From assembly GCA_900552415.1 (NCBI GenBank), contig USAD01000061.1, positions 1-11,778 on the forward strand: a stretch of 11,778 nucleotides of DNA. Direction: 5' to 3'. Origin of the DNA: an uncultured Parabacteroides sp. (lineage in GTDB: Bacteria; Bacteroidota; Bacteroidia; Bacteroidales; Tannerellaceae). Of the stretch, positions 5,482 through 11,778 are shown in pieces. Under the pieces are notes generated by a model. It was given only the letters and a program-made list of their open reading frames with translations. It was not told the origin of the DNA and did not search any database. How positions within the stretch are numbered: the first letter of the stretch is position 1; each line of letters opens with the position of its first letter. The translations under genes and the position numbers were made by a program.

Positions 5482-6297
5482 ATGAATAGATTAAAATTAT
5501 TCGTAGCGACCGCGTCGCTCGTTCTCGTGATGGGCTCGTGCGGCGTGCCTAAGGATGTGACCTATTTTCAAGGAATAGATTCCTTGACTCCAGAGCAGGT
5601 AGAGATGATGAACCAAACTTATACGACACGGATTGTTCCTGACGATCTGTTGACCATTACGGTTACCGCATGGGATCCGACTGTCGTAACTCCTTTTAAT
5701 CCGCCGGTGTATGCTTATGCGGCACAGGGAGAGACGAGTACGGTCTCGTCAACCCAGCTTCAGACCTATTTGGTAGACAAGGAGGGTAACATCAATTTCC
5801 CGGTGCTAGGCAAGGTACATGTCGCAGGGTTGACGAAGATGGAAATGAGCAATATGTTGCAAGAGAAGATCTCTCACTATGTGAGCGACGCATTGGTCAA
5901 TGTTCAGATCGTGAACTATAAGGTAACTTTGGTCGGTGAGGTTTCTAAACCGGGAGCGATCTCTGTGAAGAATGACAGGATCTCTATCCTTGACGCGATT
6001 GGTCAGGCGGGAGACTTGACGATTAACGCCAACCGCACGAACGTGTTGGTTATCCGCGATAATAATGGAGAGAAAGAGTTTGCCCGTATGGATTTGACAA
6101 AGCCTGATATCTTTACGTCGCCTTTCTATTACCTGCGTCAGAACGACGTGGTTTATGTGGAGCCTAATAAGGCAAAGAAACGTAACTCGCGATATAGCCA
6201 GGCCCAGTCTTATAATGTGACAATTATCTCGACCGTGTTGACTGCCGTATCGGTGATCTCGACGGTAGCTATGTCAATTGTGACCGCAACCAAATAA
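5482..6297 (+). CDS. Wza-like polysaccharide export outer-membrane lipoprotein
   Basis: A 271-residue protein that would form the outer-membrane channel for a surface polysaccharide. The frame is open far upstream, but that part is antisense to the cvfB-like gene; the ATG at 5482 is chosen because a lipoprotein signal peptide follows at once (hydrophobic 6-17, lipobox VMGSC with Cys20). Then come a polysaccharide-export domain (VPDDLLTITVTAWDP, about 52-66; YLVDKEGNINFPVLGKVHVAG, about 95-115), an SLBB-like segment (VTLVGEVSKPGAISV, about 150-165) and YLRQNDVVYVEPNKAKKR (about 216-233). A closing hydrophobic helix (about 244-268) is the likely counterpart of the outer-membrane helix of Wza. 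It is the first gene of the cassette, and the Wzz-type gene begins 11 bases later, the usual order of export and co-polymerase. Confidence 0.9.
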   Translation: MNRLKLFVATASLVLVMGSCGVPKDVTYFQGIDSLTPEQVEMMNQTYTTRIVPDDLLTITVTAWDPTVVTPFNPPVYAYAAQGETSTVSSTQLQTYLVDKEGNINFPVLGKVHVAGLTKMEMSNMLQEKISHYVSDALVNVQIVNYKVTLVGEVSKPGAISVKNDRISILDAIGQAGDLTINANRTNVLVIRDNNGEKEFARMDLTKPDIFTSPFYYLRQNDVVYVEPNKAKKRNSRYSQAQSYNVTIISTVLTAVSVISTVAMSIVTATK

Positions 6298-6308
6298 AAT
6301 AGAACAAG

Positions 6309-6848
6309 ATGGAAGAAATGAAAGATACGGAAACGATCGGACTGAAGACAGTCATCGTGAAATACCTGTTGCATTGGAAGCTCTTCTTGGGGGCGTTCCT
6401 CTTTTCCATAATCCCGGCGGTGCTCTATTTGGTTTATTATCCAAGAACTTATGAAATCAATGCCCGGGTAAAGATCCAGGAAGATAAGGATTTGGGTGGC
6501 GGTAGCTTCGGACTGGGTGAAGCCGCTGGCCTGATGAAGTCGTTCGGTTTGGGTGGCGTTGGTGGAGGCGCTGTCAACATTGAGGATGAGTTGTCGATGT
6601 TCACTTCCAATAAGCTGATCCGGTCGATGGTTTTGGATTTAGGTATTAATGTGGAGTATTGTGAGCCATGGACTTTTGGTTATCGTTTGTATGGTAACGA
6701 GACTCTGTTCAAGATGACAGCGGATTCGTTGACCAACGCGACTTTGGATCAGAATGTGGATTTTGTGGTTAAGTTGTCGGGTGGCCGTTGTCATGTGACG
6801 GCGGAAGCGATGACGATGGATAAGAAGACCTTCGACTTGCCGGAATAG
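6309..6848 (+). CDS. Wzz-type chain-length determinant, N-terminal part (ends at in-frame amber codon)
   Basis: A 179-residue fragment of a polysaccharide co-polymerase, an inner-membrane protein that sets chain length and contacts the export channel. It has a cytoplasmic start, a first membrane segment (about 26-44), the YEINARVKIQEDKD strand (48-61) and the glycine-rich loop common in Bacteroidetes Wzz proteins (GGGSFGLGEAAGLMKSFGLG, 63-82), then VNIEDELSMFTSNKLIRSMV. A TAG at codon 180 (6846-6848) stops it in the middle of the periplasmic domain. The same frame then continues as recognisable Wzz sequence to 7922, 537 codons in all counting the amber position, so this is one gene with a nonsense codon. 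The truncated product would lack the coiled coil and second membrane helix and is unlikely to work. Confidence 0.85.
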   Translation: MEEMKDTETIGLKTVIVKYLLHWKLFLGAFLFSIIPAVLYLVYYPRTYEINARVKIQEDKDLGGGSFGLGEAAGLMKSFGLGGVGGGAVNIEDELSMFTSNKLIRSMVLDLGINVEYCEPWTFGYRLYGNETLFKMTADSLTNATLDQNVDFVVKLSGGRCHVTAEAMTMDKKTFDLPE

Positions 6849-6863
6849 CACGCTACGATAGAA

Positions 6864-7922
6864 TTGCCTGTCGGAAAGTTCCGTTTGGCATTGGCTCCGG
6901 GTCATGAGGATTTGAAAGAGGCAAAGATGGAAATCACTTACCGCCCAGCTAGCTTTGTTGCCGAGGATCTGGCGGATGAGTTCCTGATTGAGGAGAGTTC
7001 AAAAACGGCTAACGTCATAGAGTTGGGCTGTACGGACTATGAGCGGGCTAGAGGAAAAGATATGTTAAACACTTTGATACGTTATTATAATGAGGAGGCG
7101 TTGAGCTATCAGAAGTCGGAGGCGACTAAGACTTTGGCTTTCCTTGATGGACGTATCGAGAACTTGTTGCGTGAGTTGGCCACAATAGAGGATAAGATCG
7201 AGGCTTACAAGACGAAGGTGCAGCTGATGGATGGTGAGCACGACGTGCAGTTCTATGTGGAGCAGATGAAGGACTTACAGACGAAGATGATTGAGCTGGA
7301 GGGGCAGGCGAATGTGGTAGACCTGATGGCTGCCTTCGTGAAGGATACGGCCAATCGTTATGCGATGGTACCAATGTTGCTGACTCTCGATGCCGGTGGT
7401 GAGGGAAATCCCTTGTCGGATTATAATACGATCCTGTTGGAACGCAGCCGGGTGATTAAGAACTCAAGTATCAATAACCCGTTGGTTGGAACATTATCGA
7501 AACAGGCTGACCAGCTTCGTGTGAGCGTGATCAAGACGATCACCAATACGCAAGAAGGCTTGCAGGCTTCCTTGAAAGACATAAGGAGCAAGGTTGCCAT
7601 GATTTATGACAAGATGGGTTCTTATCCCGTAGCGGAACGCCAGTATGTGGAGCTGAAACGGGATCAGGAGATTACGCAGGGCGTTTATTTGCTGTTGTTG
7701 CAAAAGCGTGAGGAGACAGCCTTGGTATTGGGTAAGATGAACGAGAAAGCCAAGGTGCTCGACGACGCTTATGTGAAGAGCCGTCCGATCGGACCACGTA
7801 AGTTGTATGCCGCTTTAGCCATGATGCTTCTGACGATTATCATACCTGTAGGTTTCTTATGTTGTAAGCAGATGTATATTGCCTTGAAGGATGAGTTCTT
7901 GAGGCAGAAAAGCGAAAGATAA
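6864..7922 (+). CDS. Wzz-type chain-length determinant, C-terminal part downstream of the amber codon
   Basis: This is the remainder of the interrupted co-polymerase, in the same frame as the N-terminal part; homologous-looking sequence resumes right after the TAG at 6849. The TTG at 6864 is only the first possible start, and no ribosome-binding site is visible, so separate translation is doubtful. It contains a long coiled-coil stretch (EATKTLAFLDGRIENLLREL onward), a GNVR-type block (YPVAERQYVELKRDQEITQ, residues about 439-457 of the joined protein) with LLLLQKREE, and the second membrane helix (about 499-521). The joined protein has no tyrosine-kinase domain after this helix, unlike the longer Wzc type. 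It lies 5 bases before the acyltransferase gene. Confidence 0.8.
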   Translation: MPVGKFRLALAPGHEDLKEAKMEITYRPASFVAEDLADEFLIEESSKTANVIELGCTDYERARGKDMLNTLIRYYNEEALSYQKSEATKTLAFLDGRIENLLRELATIEDKIEAYKTKVQLMDGEHDVQFYVEQMKDLQTKMIELEGQANVVDLMAAFVKDTANRYAMVPMLLTLDAGGEGNPLSDYNTILLERSRVIKNSSINNPLVGTLSKQADQLRVSVIKTITNTQEGLQASLKDIRSKVAMIYDKMGSYPVAERQYVELKRDQEITQGVYLLLLQKREETALVLGKMNEKAKVLDDAYVKSRPIGPRKLYAALAMMLLTIIIPVGFLCCKQMYIALKDEFLRQKSER

Positions 7923-7927
7923 AGAAA

Positions 7928-8533
7928 ATGATAAGGCTGTTCGCGTGGTGCATTTATAAACTCAGTTATCTTGTGAGAGGGACAACCAATCGGTTTGTCT
8001 CTTTCTTTTATAAGCGTCTGATGGCTCGATGTGGCAAACATGTGCGTTTTGCCGCCTTGTCCTCGTTGATTACCTATAAGAATGTTTCCATTGGGGATGA
8101 TGTATATTTGGGTCCTCATGCGATTATATTGGCGACAGAAAGTAAGGTTTATATCGGGAATAAGGTTTTGTTTGGCCCTCGAGTGACCATTATCGGTGGG
8201 GATCATCGGGTGACGGATGTCGGTCGTTTTATTTATGATGTCCTAGATAAGAAGCCTGGAGATGATTTGGACGTGCACATAGAGGATGATGTTTGGGTTG
8301 GCTCTAACGCGACAATCCTGAAAGGGGTGACAGTCGGACGAGGAGCGGTTGTAGCCGCGGGCGCTTTGGTTATAAAGGATGTGCCTCCTTATGCGATCGT
8401 AGGCGGAGTGCCGGCTAAGGTATTGAAGTATCGTTGGGATATCCCGACAACCCTTGAGCATGAGCGCCGATTGTATGGTGAGGAACAACGTTTCAGTGAA
8501 GAAGATCCAAAGAGACAGAGAAATGGAGAATAA
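7928..8533 (+). CDS. Hexapeptide-repeat (left-handed beta helix) acyltransferase
   Basis: A 201-residue acyltransferase of the xenobiotic/CapG-like type, likely moving an acetyl group from acetyl-CoA to a sugar of the surface polysaccharide. A basic, partly hydrophobic N-terminal region (1-40) precedes hexapeptide repeats: VSIGDDVYLGPHAIIL (53-68), VYIGNKVLFGPRVTIIG (74-90), then VHIEDDVWVGSNATILKGVTVGRGAVVAAGALV split over 116-148 and the closing VPPYAIVGGVPAKVLKYRW (152-170). His93 in GGDHRV is the expected catalytic histidine in the loop. The family motifs are complete. The next gene begins inside its last 11 bases, so the two are probably translationally coupled. Sugar acceptor unknown. 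Confidence 0.88.
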   Translation: MIRLFAWCIYKLSYLVRGTTNRFVSFFYKRLMARCGKHVRFAALSSLITYKNVSIGDDVYLGPHAIILATESKVYIGNKVLFGPRVTIIGGDHRVTDVGRFIYDVLDKKPGDDLDVHIEDDVWVGSNATILKGVTVGRGAVVAAGALVIKDVPPYAIVGGVPAKVLKYRWDIPTTLEHERRLYGEEQRFSEEDPKRQRNGE

Positions 8534-9563
8534 GCGAGTATTAATGCTGGCGACATCCCATAAGACTCGAGGTGGTGTGACCGCTGTCGTTAATGCCTAT
8601 ACGAAATGTGATTTTTGGAAAGCCCATCAGGTTGATTGGCTGGAGACACATATCGATAAGAGCAAGGGCATGAAGTTATGGTATGCTGCTCGGGCCTTTG
8701 CCCGTTATCTGATGATCGTATCCCGTTACGATATTATTCATATTCATACGAGTGAATTGCCTTCTGTTCGCCGGAAGCTTCCTTTTTTGCGTGTCGCTAA
8801 GGCTAAGGGAAAGAAGGTGGTGGTTCATTTGCTTATAGGTAATCAGTTGGAAGAAAACCGGGGAAATGCCGCTTATGTGGAACTTTTCCGGGAGGCGGAC
8901 GCGATCATTGTGTTATCTCGGTCGATTCAGGAAAAACTGGAGACCTTATTTGGAATAAAAGATAAGGTATATGTAATATATAATCCATGTCCGATCCTTT
9001 CAAGACCGGCTTCTTATTCGGATGTTCAAAAGGAAATTATCTTCGCCGGGACTTTAAACGCGAACAAGGATTACACGACTTTGATCCGGGCCTTTGCCAA
9101 GGTGGCTAGTCGTTTCCCGGATTGGCGATTGACAATTGCGGGAAATGGAGAAATGGAGAAGGCTCGTGGGGTAGCCCGTGAGGAGGGCGTGGACAAAGTT
9201 GTCCGGTTCCCGGGCTGGGTAAGAGGCGATGAGAAGGATCGTTTGTTCAGGAATGCTTCATTGTTTTGTTTAACGAGTCATGCGGAAGGTTTTCCGATGG
9301 CTGTGCTTGATGCCTGGGCTTATGGCTTGCCGGTGATCTCTACTCCTGTAGGTGGTTTGCCTGATGTCTTACGGACAGGCGAGAATGTCTTGTTCTTTGA
9401 GCCCGGTGATGTGGAGGGCTTGGCTGAGCGGTTGGAGCAAGCCTTGGCTGATCCGGATTTGCGACATCGGTTGTCGGGTGAGTCATTGAAATTGGCGGGC
9501 GGTTTGTTTAGTTTGGATTATATTAATGGACAGATAGAGGAACTGTATAAAAGTCTGTATTAA
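8523..9563 (+). CDS. GT4-family glycosyltransferase
   Basis: A 346-residue GT-B fold glycosyltransferase that would add a sugar from a nucleotide donor to a lipid-linked polysaccharide intermediate at the inner membrane. The frame is open from 8454, but the ATG at 8523 is preferred: MENKRVLMLATSHKTRGGVT is the expected first beta strand and glycine-rich loop (GGV 17-19), while the extension lies within the acyltransferase gene. The C-terminal donor domain has IIFAGTLNANKDYTTLIRAF (172-191), LTIAGNGEMEKA (203-214), FPGWV (229-233) and EGFPMAVLDAWAYGLPVIST (255-274). The usual E-x7-E motif reads E-x7-D here (E255, D263). The donor sugar cannot be read from the sequence. It overlaps the gene before by 11 bases, and the next starts 5 bases after its stop. 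Confidence 0.9.
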   Translation: MENKRVLMLATSHKTRGGVTAVVNAYTKCDFWKAHQVDWLETHIDKSKGMKLWYAARAFARYLMIVSRYDIIHIHTSELPSVRRKLPFLRVAKAKGKKVVVHLLIGNQLEENRGNAAYVELFREADAIIVLSRSIQEKLETLFGIKDKVYVIYNPCPILSRPASYSDVQKEIIFAGTLNANKDYTTLIRAFAKVASRFPDWRLTIAGNGEMEKARGVAREEGVDKVVRFPGWVRGDEKDRLFRNASLFCLTSHAEGFPMAVLDAWAYGLPVISTPVGGLPDVLRTGENVLFFEPGDVEGLAERLEQALADPDLRHRLSGESLKLAGGLFSLDYINGQIEELYKSLY

Positions 9564-9568
9564 GGATC

Positions 9569-10288
9569 ATGAGAGAGGTGCGTTTGTCAGATTATACGAT
9601 TGCCGCGGATTACGTGTTTGACCGGATACCGGAAGGGCGGATAACCGTGAATACAATCAATGCCTATTCGTGGGTGATGGCGGATAAGGATCCCTTGTTC
9701 CGCAAGGCTTTGGTTGAGAGTGATTATTTGCTGCCGGATGGTATAGCTGTTGTTTGGGCTGCCCGTTTTTTGCGAGGTGAGAAGATAAATAAGATCGCGG
9801 GAGCGGACTTGCATAGGATGGTACTTGAGACGTTGAATCGTGAAGGGGGAAAGTGTTTTTATTTGGGCGCTTCCGAGCGTACGTTGTCGTTGATCCGGAC
9901 CCGTTTGTCTCGCGAATATCCGAATGTGCGTGTAGAAACTTATAGTCCTCCTTTTAAGGCGACCTTCTCGCCTGAAGATAATCAAGAGATGATCGATCGG
10001 GTGAACCGGTTTGCTCCTGACGCTCTTTTTGTGGGAATGACCGCGCCGAAGCAGGAGAAATGGATCGTTGAGAACCATGCGAACTTGAATGCTCATATCA
10101 CTTGTGGCATTGGTGCCGTGTTTGATTTTTATGCCGGCACGAAGAATCGTCCGCCCCAATGGATGATCAATTTAGGGTTAGAATGGTTCGGCCGATTGAT
10201 AAGTGACCCGAAGCGGCTTTGGCGCCGTTATATCATATATAATCCAGTTTTCGTTTGGAAGATACTGAAGCTGAAGAGGCGGTCTTGA
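9569..10288 (+). CDS. WecG/TagA/CpsF family glycosyltransferase (GT26)
   Basis: A 239-residue GT26 enzyme, full length. The family includes WecG (ManNAcA transferase of enterobacterial common antigen) and TagA (ManNAc transferase of wall teichoic acid), which act on undecaprenyl-diphosphate-linked sugars at the cytoplasmic membrane face. Visible hallmarks are VNTINA (27-32, the conserved Thr), LLPDGIAVVWAARFLRG (54-70, the catalytic Asp57), KCFYLGASE (95-103), ALFVGMTAPKQEKWI (152-166), GIGAVFDFYAGTKNRPPQWM (180-199) and GLEWFGRLISDPKRLWRRYI (203-222). The basic, aromatic C-terminal tail fits the membrane-docking appendage of TagA. The sugar may be a ManNAc derivative, but GT26 members also use other donors. 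It is the last gene of the cassette, and no terminator is seen behind it. Confidence 0.92.
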   Translation: MREVRLSDYTIAADYVFDRIPEGRITVNTINAYSWVMADKDPLFRKALVESDYLLPDGIAVVWAARFLRGEKINKIAGADLHRMVLETLNREGGKCFYLGASERTLSLIRTRLSREYPNVRVETYSPPFKATFSPEDNQEMIDRVNRFAPDALFVGMTAPKQEKWIVENHANLNAHITCGIGAVFDFYAGTKNRPPQWMINLGLEWFGRLISDPKRLWRRYIIYNPVFVWKILKLKRRS

Positions 10289-10335
10289 TCAGACGTAAAC
10301 TTCTAGTATAGGCGAACTAATACCATATATACATC

Positions 10336-11433
10336 ATGATAAGGATAAAAGATATCATTAATGAGTTGGAGCTTTTTGCGCCTCTATCTCTTCAGGAGAG
10401 CTTTGATAATGCGGGATTGCAGGTTGGCGATGTCAATCAGGTAGCGACTGGCGTATTGCTTTGTCTTGACGTGACGGAAGAGGTGATCGATGAGGCGATA
10501 GAACGTGAGTGCAACCTGATCGTGTCTCATCATCCTTTGGCATTCAGGCCTTTTAAGTCATTGACGGGAAAGACTTATGTTGAGCGTTGTATGATCAAGG
10601 CCTGTAAATATGATTTGGTGGTATATTCCGCGCATACGAATCTGGATAATGCGGCAGGTGGGGTGAATTTCCGTTTCGCTGAGATGATCGGATTGGAAAA
10701 TGTCCGTGTCTTGAAACCAATGAAAGGACTTTTGCTTAAGTTGGTGACTTTCGTGCCGGTTGCTTATGAGGAGATCGTCCGGAATGCGCTCTTCTCGGCT
10801 GGAGCGGGGAGTATAGGAAATTACGACCAGTGTGGTTTCTCTGTTAGCGGCGATGGCACTTTCCGTGCGAATGAGGGATGTCATCCGTTCTGTGGGGAGC
10901 TAGGCGAGACTCATCATGAGAAAGAGATCCGTTTGGAAGTTGTCTTGCCCAAGTACCGGCGAGAGGCGGTTACCCGGGCATTGTTGGCTACACATCCTTA
11001 CGAGGAACCGGTTATTGATTTCTATGCGCTTGAGAATAGTTGGAGCCAGGTTGGCTCGGCTGTCGTAGGTGAGTTGCCGGCGGAGGATAATGAACGGGAT
11101 TTCCTGTTGAGAATAAAGGATATATTTCATGTCGGCTGTGTACACCATTCTCCGTTTACGGGAAGACCTGTTCGAGAGGTGGCCGTTTGCGGAGGAAGTG
11201 GCGCGTTTCTTATCAATGACGCGATCGCTTATGGAGCGGATGTCTTTATTACGGGTGAGGCGAAGTATAATGATTTCTATGATGTAGAGGACCGGATCCT
11301 GTTGGCTACCATAGGTCATTACGAGTCGGAAGTATGTACAAAAGAGATATTTTATAATATAATATCGAAAAAATTCCCTAACTTTGCGGTGCATTTTTCG
11401 AATGTTAATTCAAACCCAGTAAAATATTTATAG
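10336..11433 (+). CDS. Nif3-like dinuclear metal centre protein
   Basis: A 365-residue member of the Nif3/YbgI (DUF34) family, the longer form with a middle domain. Metal-ligand motifs are all present: VSHHPLAF (63-70, His65 and His66), AHTNLDNA (99-106, Asp104) and GHYESE (327-332, His328 and Glu330); ITGEAKYND (305-313) is also conserved. Between the two halves, about residues 130-235 form the inserted PII/CutA-like domain (LVTFVPVAYEEIVRNALFSA; ATHPYEEPVIDFY). Databases often label the family GTP cyclohydrolase 1 type 2, but this activity is not generally established; a role in metal or cofactor handling is proposed. It stops with TAG one base before the next start (TAGAATG), so those two are coupled. 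The 47 bases upstream show no clear promoter, so it may be read through from the polysaccharide genes. Confidence 0.93.
   Translation: MIRIKDIINELELFAPLSLQESFDNAGLQVGDVNQVATGVLLCLDVTEEVIDEAIERECNLIVSHHPLAFRPFKSLTGKTYVERCMIKACKYDLVVYSAHTNLDNAAGGVNFRFAEMIGLENVRVLKPMKGLLLKLVTFVPVAYEEIVRNALFSAGAGSIGNYDQCGFSVSGDGTFRANEGCHPFCGELGETHHEKEIRLEVVLPKYRREAVTRALLATHPYEEPVIDFYALENSWSQVGSAVVGELPAEDNERDFLLRIKDIFHVGCVHHSPFTGRPVREVAVCGGSGAFLINDAIAYGADVFITGEAKYNDFYDVEDRILLATIGHYESEVCTKEIFYNIISKKFPNFAVHFSNVNSNPVKYL
11379..11386 (+). promoter_or_regulatory. Possible internal promoter -7 element for the zinc-ribbon-type gene
   Basis: TAACTTTG, followed by CGG, is a perfect TAnnTTTG match inside the last codons of the Nif3-like gene, behind an A/T-rich stretch (11346-11374). 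It would start a transcript near 11394, about 40 bases before the ATG at 11435. The bases also encode a conserved protein end, so the match could be due to coding alone, and no -33 box is evident. Confidence 0.3.
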
Positions 11434-11434
11434 A

Positions 11435-11778
11435 ATGGCTACAGATAAACAGTCGGTTGAGAAAGAGTACACGGTGGAAGAGAAACTTTCCACGTTGTAT
11501 CAACTTCAGACAGTCATGTCCGATATTGATAAGATAAAGACCCTGAGAGGAGAGCTTCCTCTGGAGGTGCAAGATTTGGAGGATGAGATCGCTGGTTTGG
11601 AGACTCGTCTTCAAAACTATCAATCGGGTATCAAGAACTATGAGGCTTCTATCGCTGAGCAAAAGAATAAGATCACGGAATCAAACTCGTTGATCGAGCG
11701 CTATAAGGCACAATTGGAAAATGTTCGTAATAACCGTGAGTTTGATAATCTCTCAAAGGAGATCGAATATCAGGGCCT
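11435..11778 (+). CDS. Coiled-coil protein of the COG1579 zinc-ribbon type (3' end outside window)
   Basis: The first 114 codons of a gene that runs off the window. Nearly all of it is a heptad-rich coiled coil (LYQLQTVMSDIDKIKTLRGE, then LEDEIAGLETRLQNYQSGIK and ITESNSLIERYKAQLENVRN), ending in NREFDNLSKEIEYQG, which resembles the conserved turn of COG1579 proteins. That family is usually about 240-260 residues long with a four-cysteine zinc ribbon at the C-terminus, which is not visible here. Position supports the call, since this gene commonly follows the Nif3-like gene in Bacteroidetes and starts one base after its stop. The structure suggests nucleic-acid or protein binding, but the function is not known. 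Confidence 0.8.
   Translation, partial: MATDKQSVEKEYTVEEKLSTLYQLQTVMSDIDKIKTLRGELPLEVQDLEDEIAGLETRLQNYQSGIKNYEASIAEQKNKITESNSLIERYKAQLENVRNNREFDNLSKEIEYQG

Noticed and set aside
6846..6848. Genome-wide reassignment of TAG to an amino acid
   Set aside because: The Nif3-like gene ends in TAG at its expected family end, and reading through it gives only four residues before TAA, so TAG appears to be a normal stop here.
8454..8522. A 23-codon N-terminal extension of the GT4 enzyme
   Set aside because: It lies inside the acyltransferase gene, and the typical first strand of the GT-B fold begins at the ATG at 8523.
9587..10159. A 190-residue open frame on the minus strand
   Set aside because: It is antisense to the GT26 gene, whose motifs are complete; no start context or domain supports it.

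Overview
The window looks like chromosomal DNA from a Bacteroidales bacterium, most likely Parabacteroides or a close relative. This rests on protein families and gene pairs typical of the order (a bifunctional-nuclease protein with a UVR tail next to a CNT nucleoside transporter; a Nif3-like protein followed by a coiled-coil protein of the zinc-ribbon type) and on perfect matches to the Bacteroidetes -7 promoter element TAnnTTTG. It is inferred from pattern recognition, not from a database search.

Left part (1-4352, all forward): the 3' end of an M28-type zinc peptidase; a bifunctional-nuclease-family protein with a UVR motif; a concentrative nucleoside transporter split by a one-base frame change into an N-terminal and a C-terminal reading frame; rsmE (16S rRNA m3U methyltransferase); an exported cyclophilin-type prolyl isomerase with a large insertion; and a small helical protein I do not recognise. 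A strong hairpin at 4392-4432 lies between this run and the convergent cvfB-like gene (minus strand).

Middle part (5320-10288): after a 162-base divergent intergenic region with two clear inverted repeats comes a compact surface-polysaccharide cassette. It holds a Wza-like outer-membrane export lipoprotein, a Wzz-type chain-length/co-polymerase protein broken by an in-frame amber codon, a hexapeptide-repeat acyltransferase, a GT4 glycosyltransferase and a WecG/TagA/CpsF (GT26) glycosyltransferase. The genes are tightly packed; two overlap by 11 bases. No initiating sugar-phosphate transferase, flippase, polymerase, tyrosine kinase or NusG-like antiterminator is visible, so the cassette would have to work with genes elsewhere or be a remnant.

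Right part (10336-11778): a full-length Nif3-like protein and, one base later, the 5' part of a coiled-coil protein of the COG1579 zinc-ribbon type that runs off the window.

I do not see a clearly new biological system. The observations most worth checking are the two interrupted genes (a frame change in the nucleoside transporter, an amber codon in the Wzz-type gene), the structured leader of the polysaccharide cassette, and the small, apparently incomplete make-up of that cassette. No tRNA, rRNA, CRISPR array, insertion sequence or phage gene was seen, and no gene-free stretch exceeds about 165 bases.
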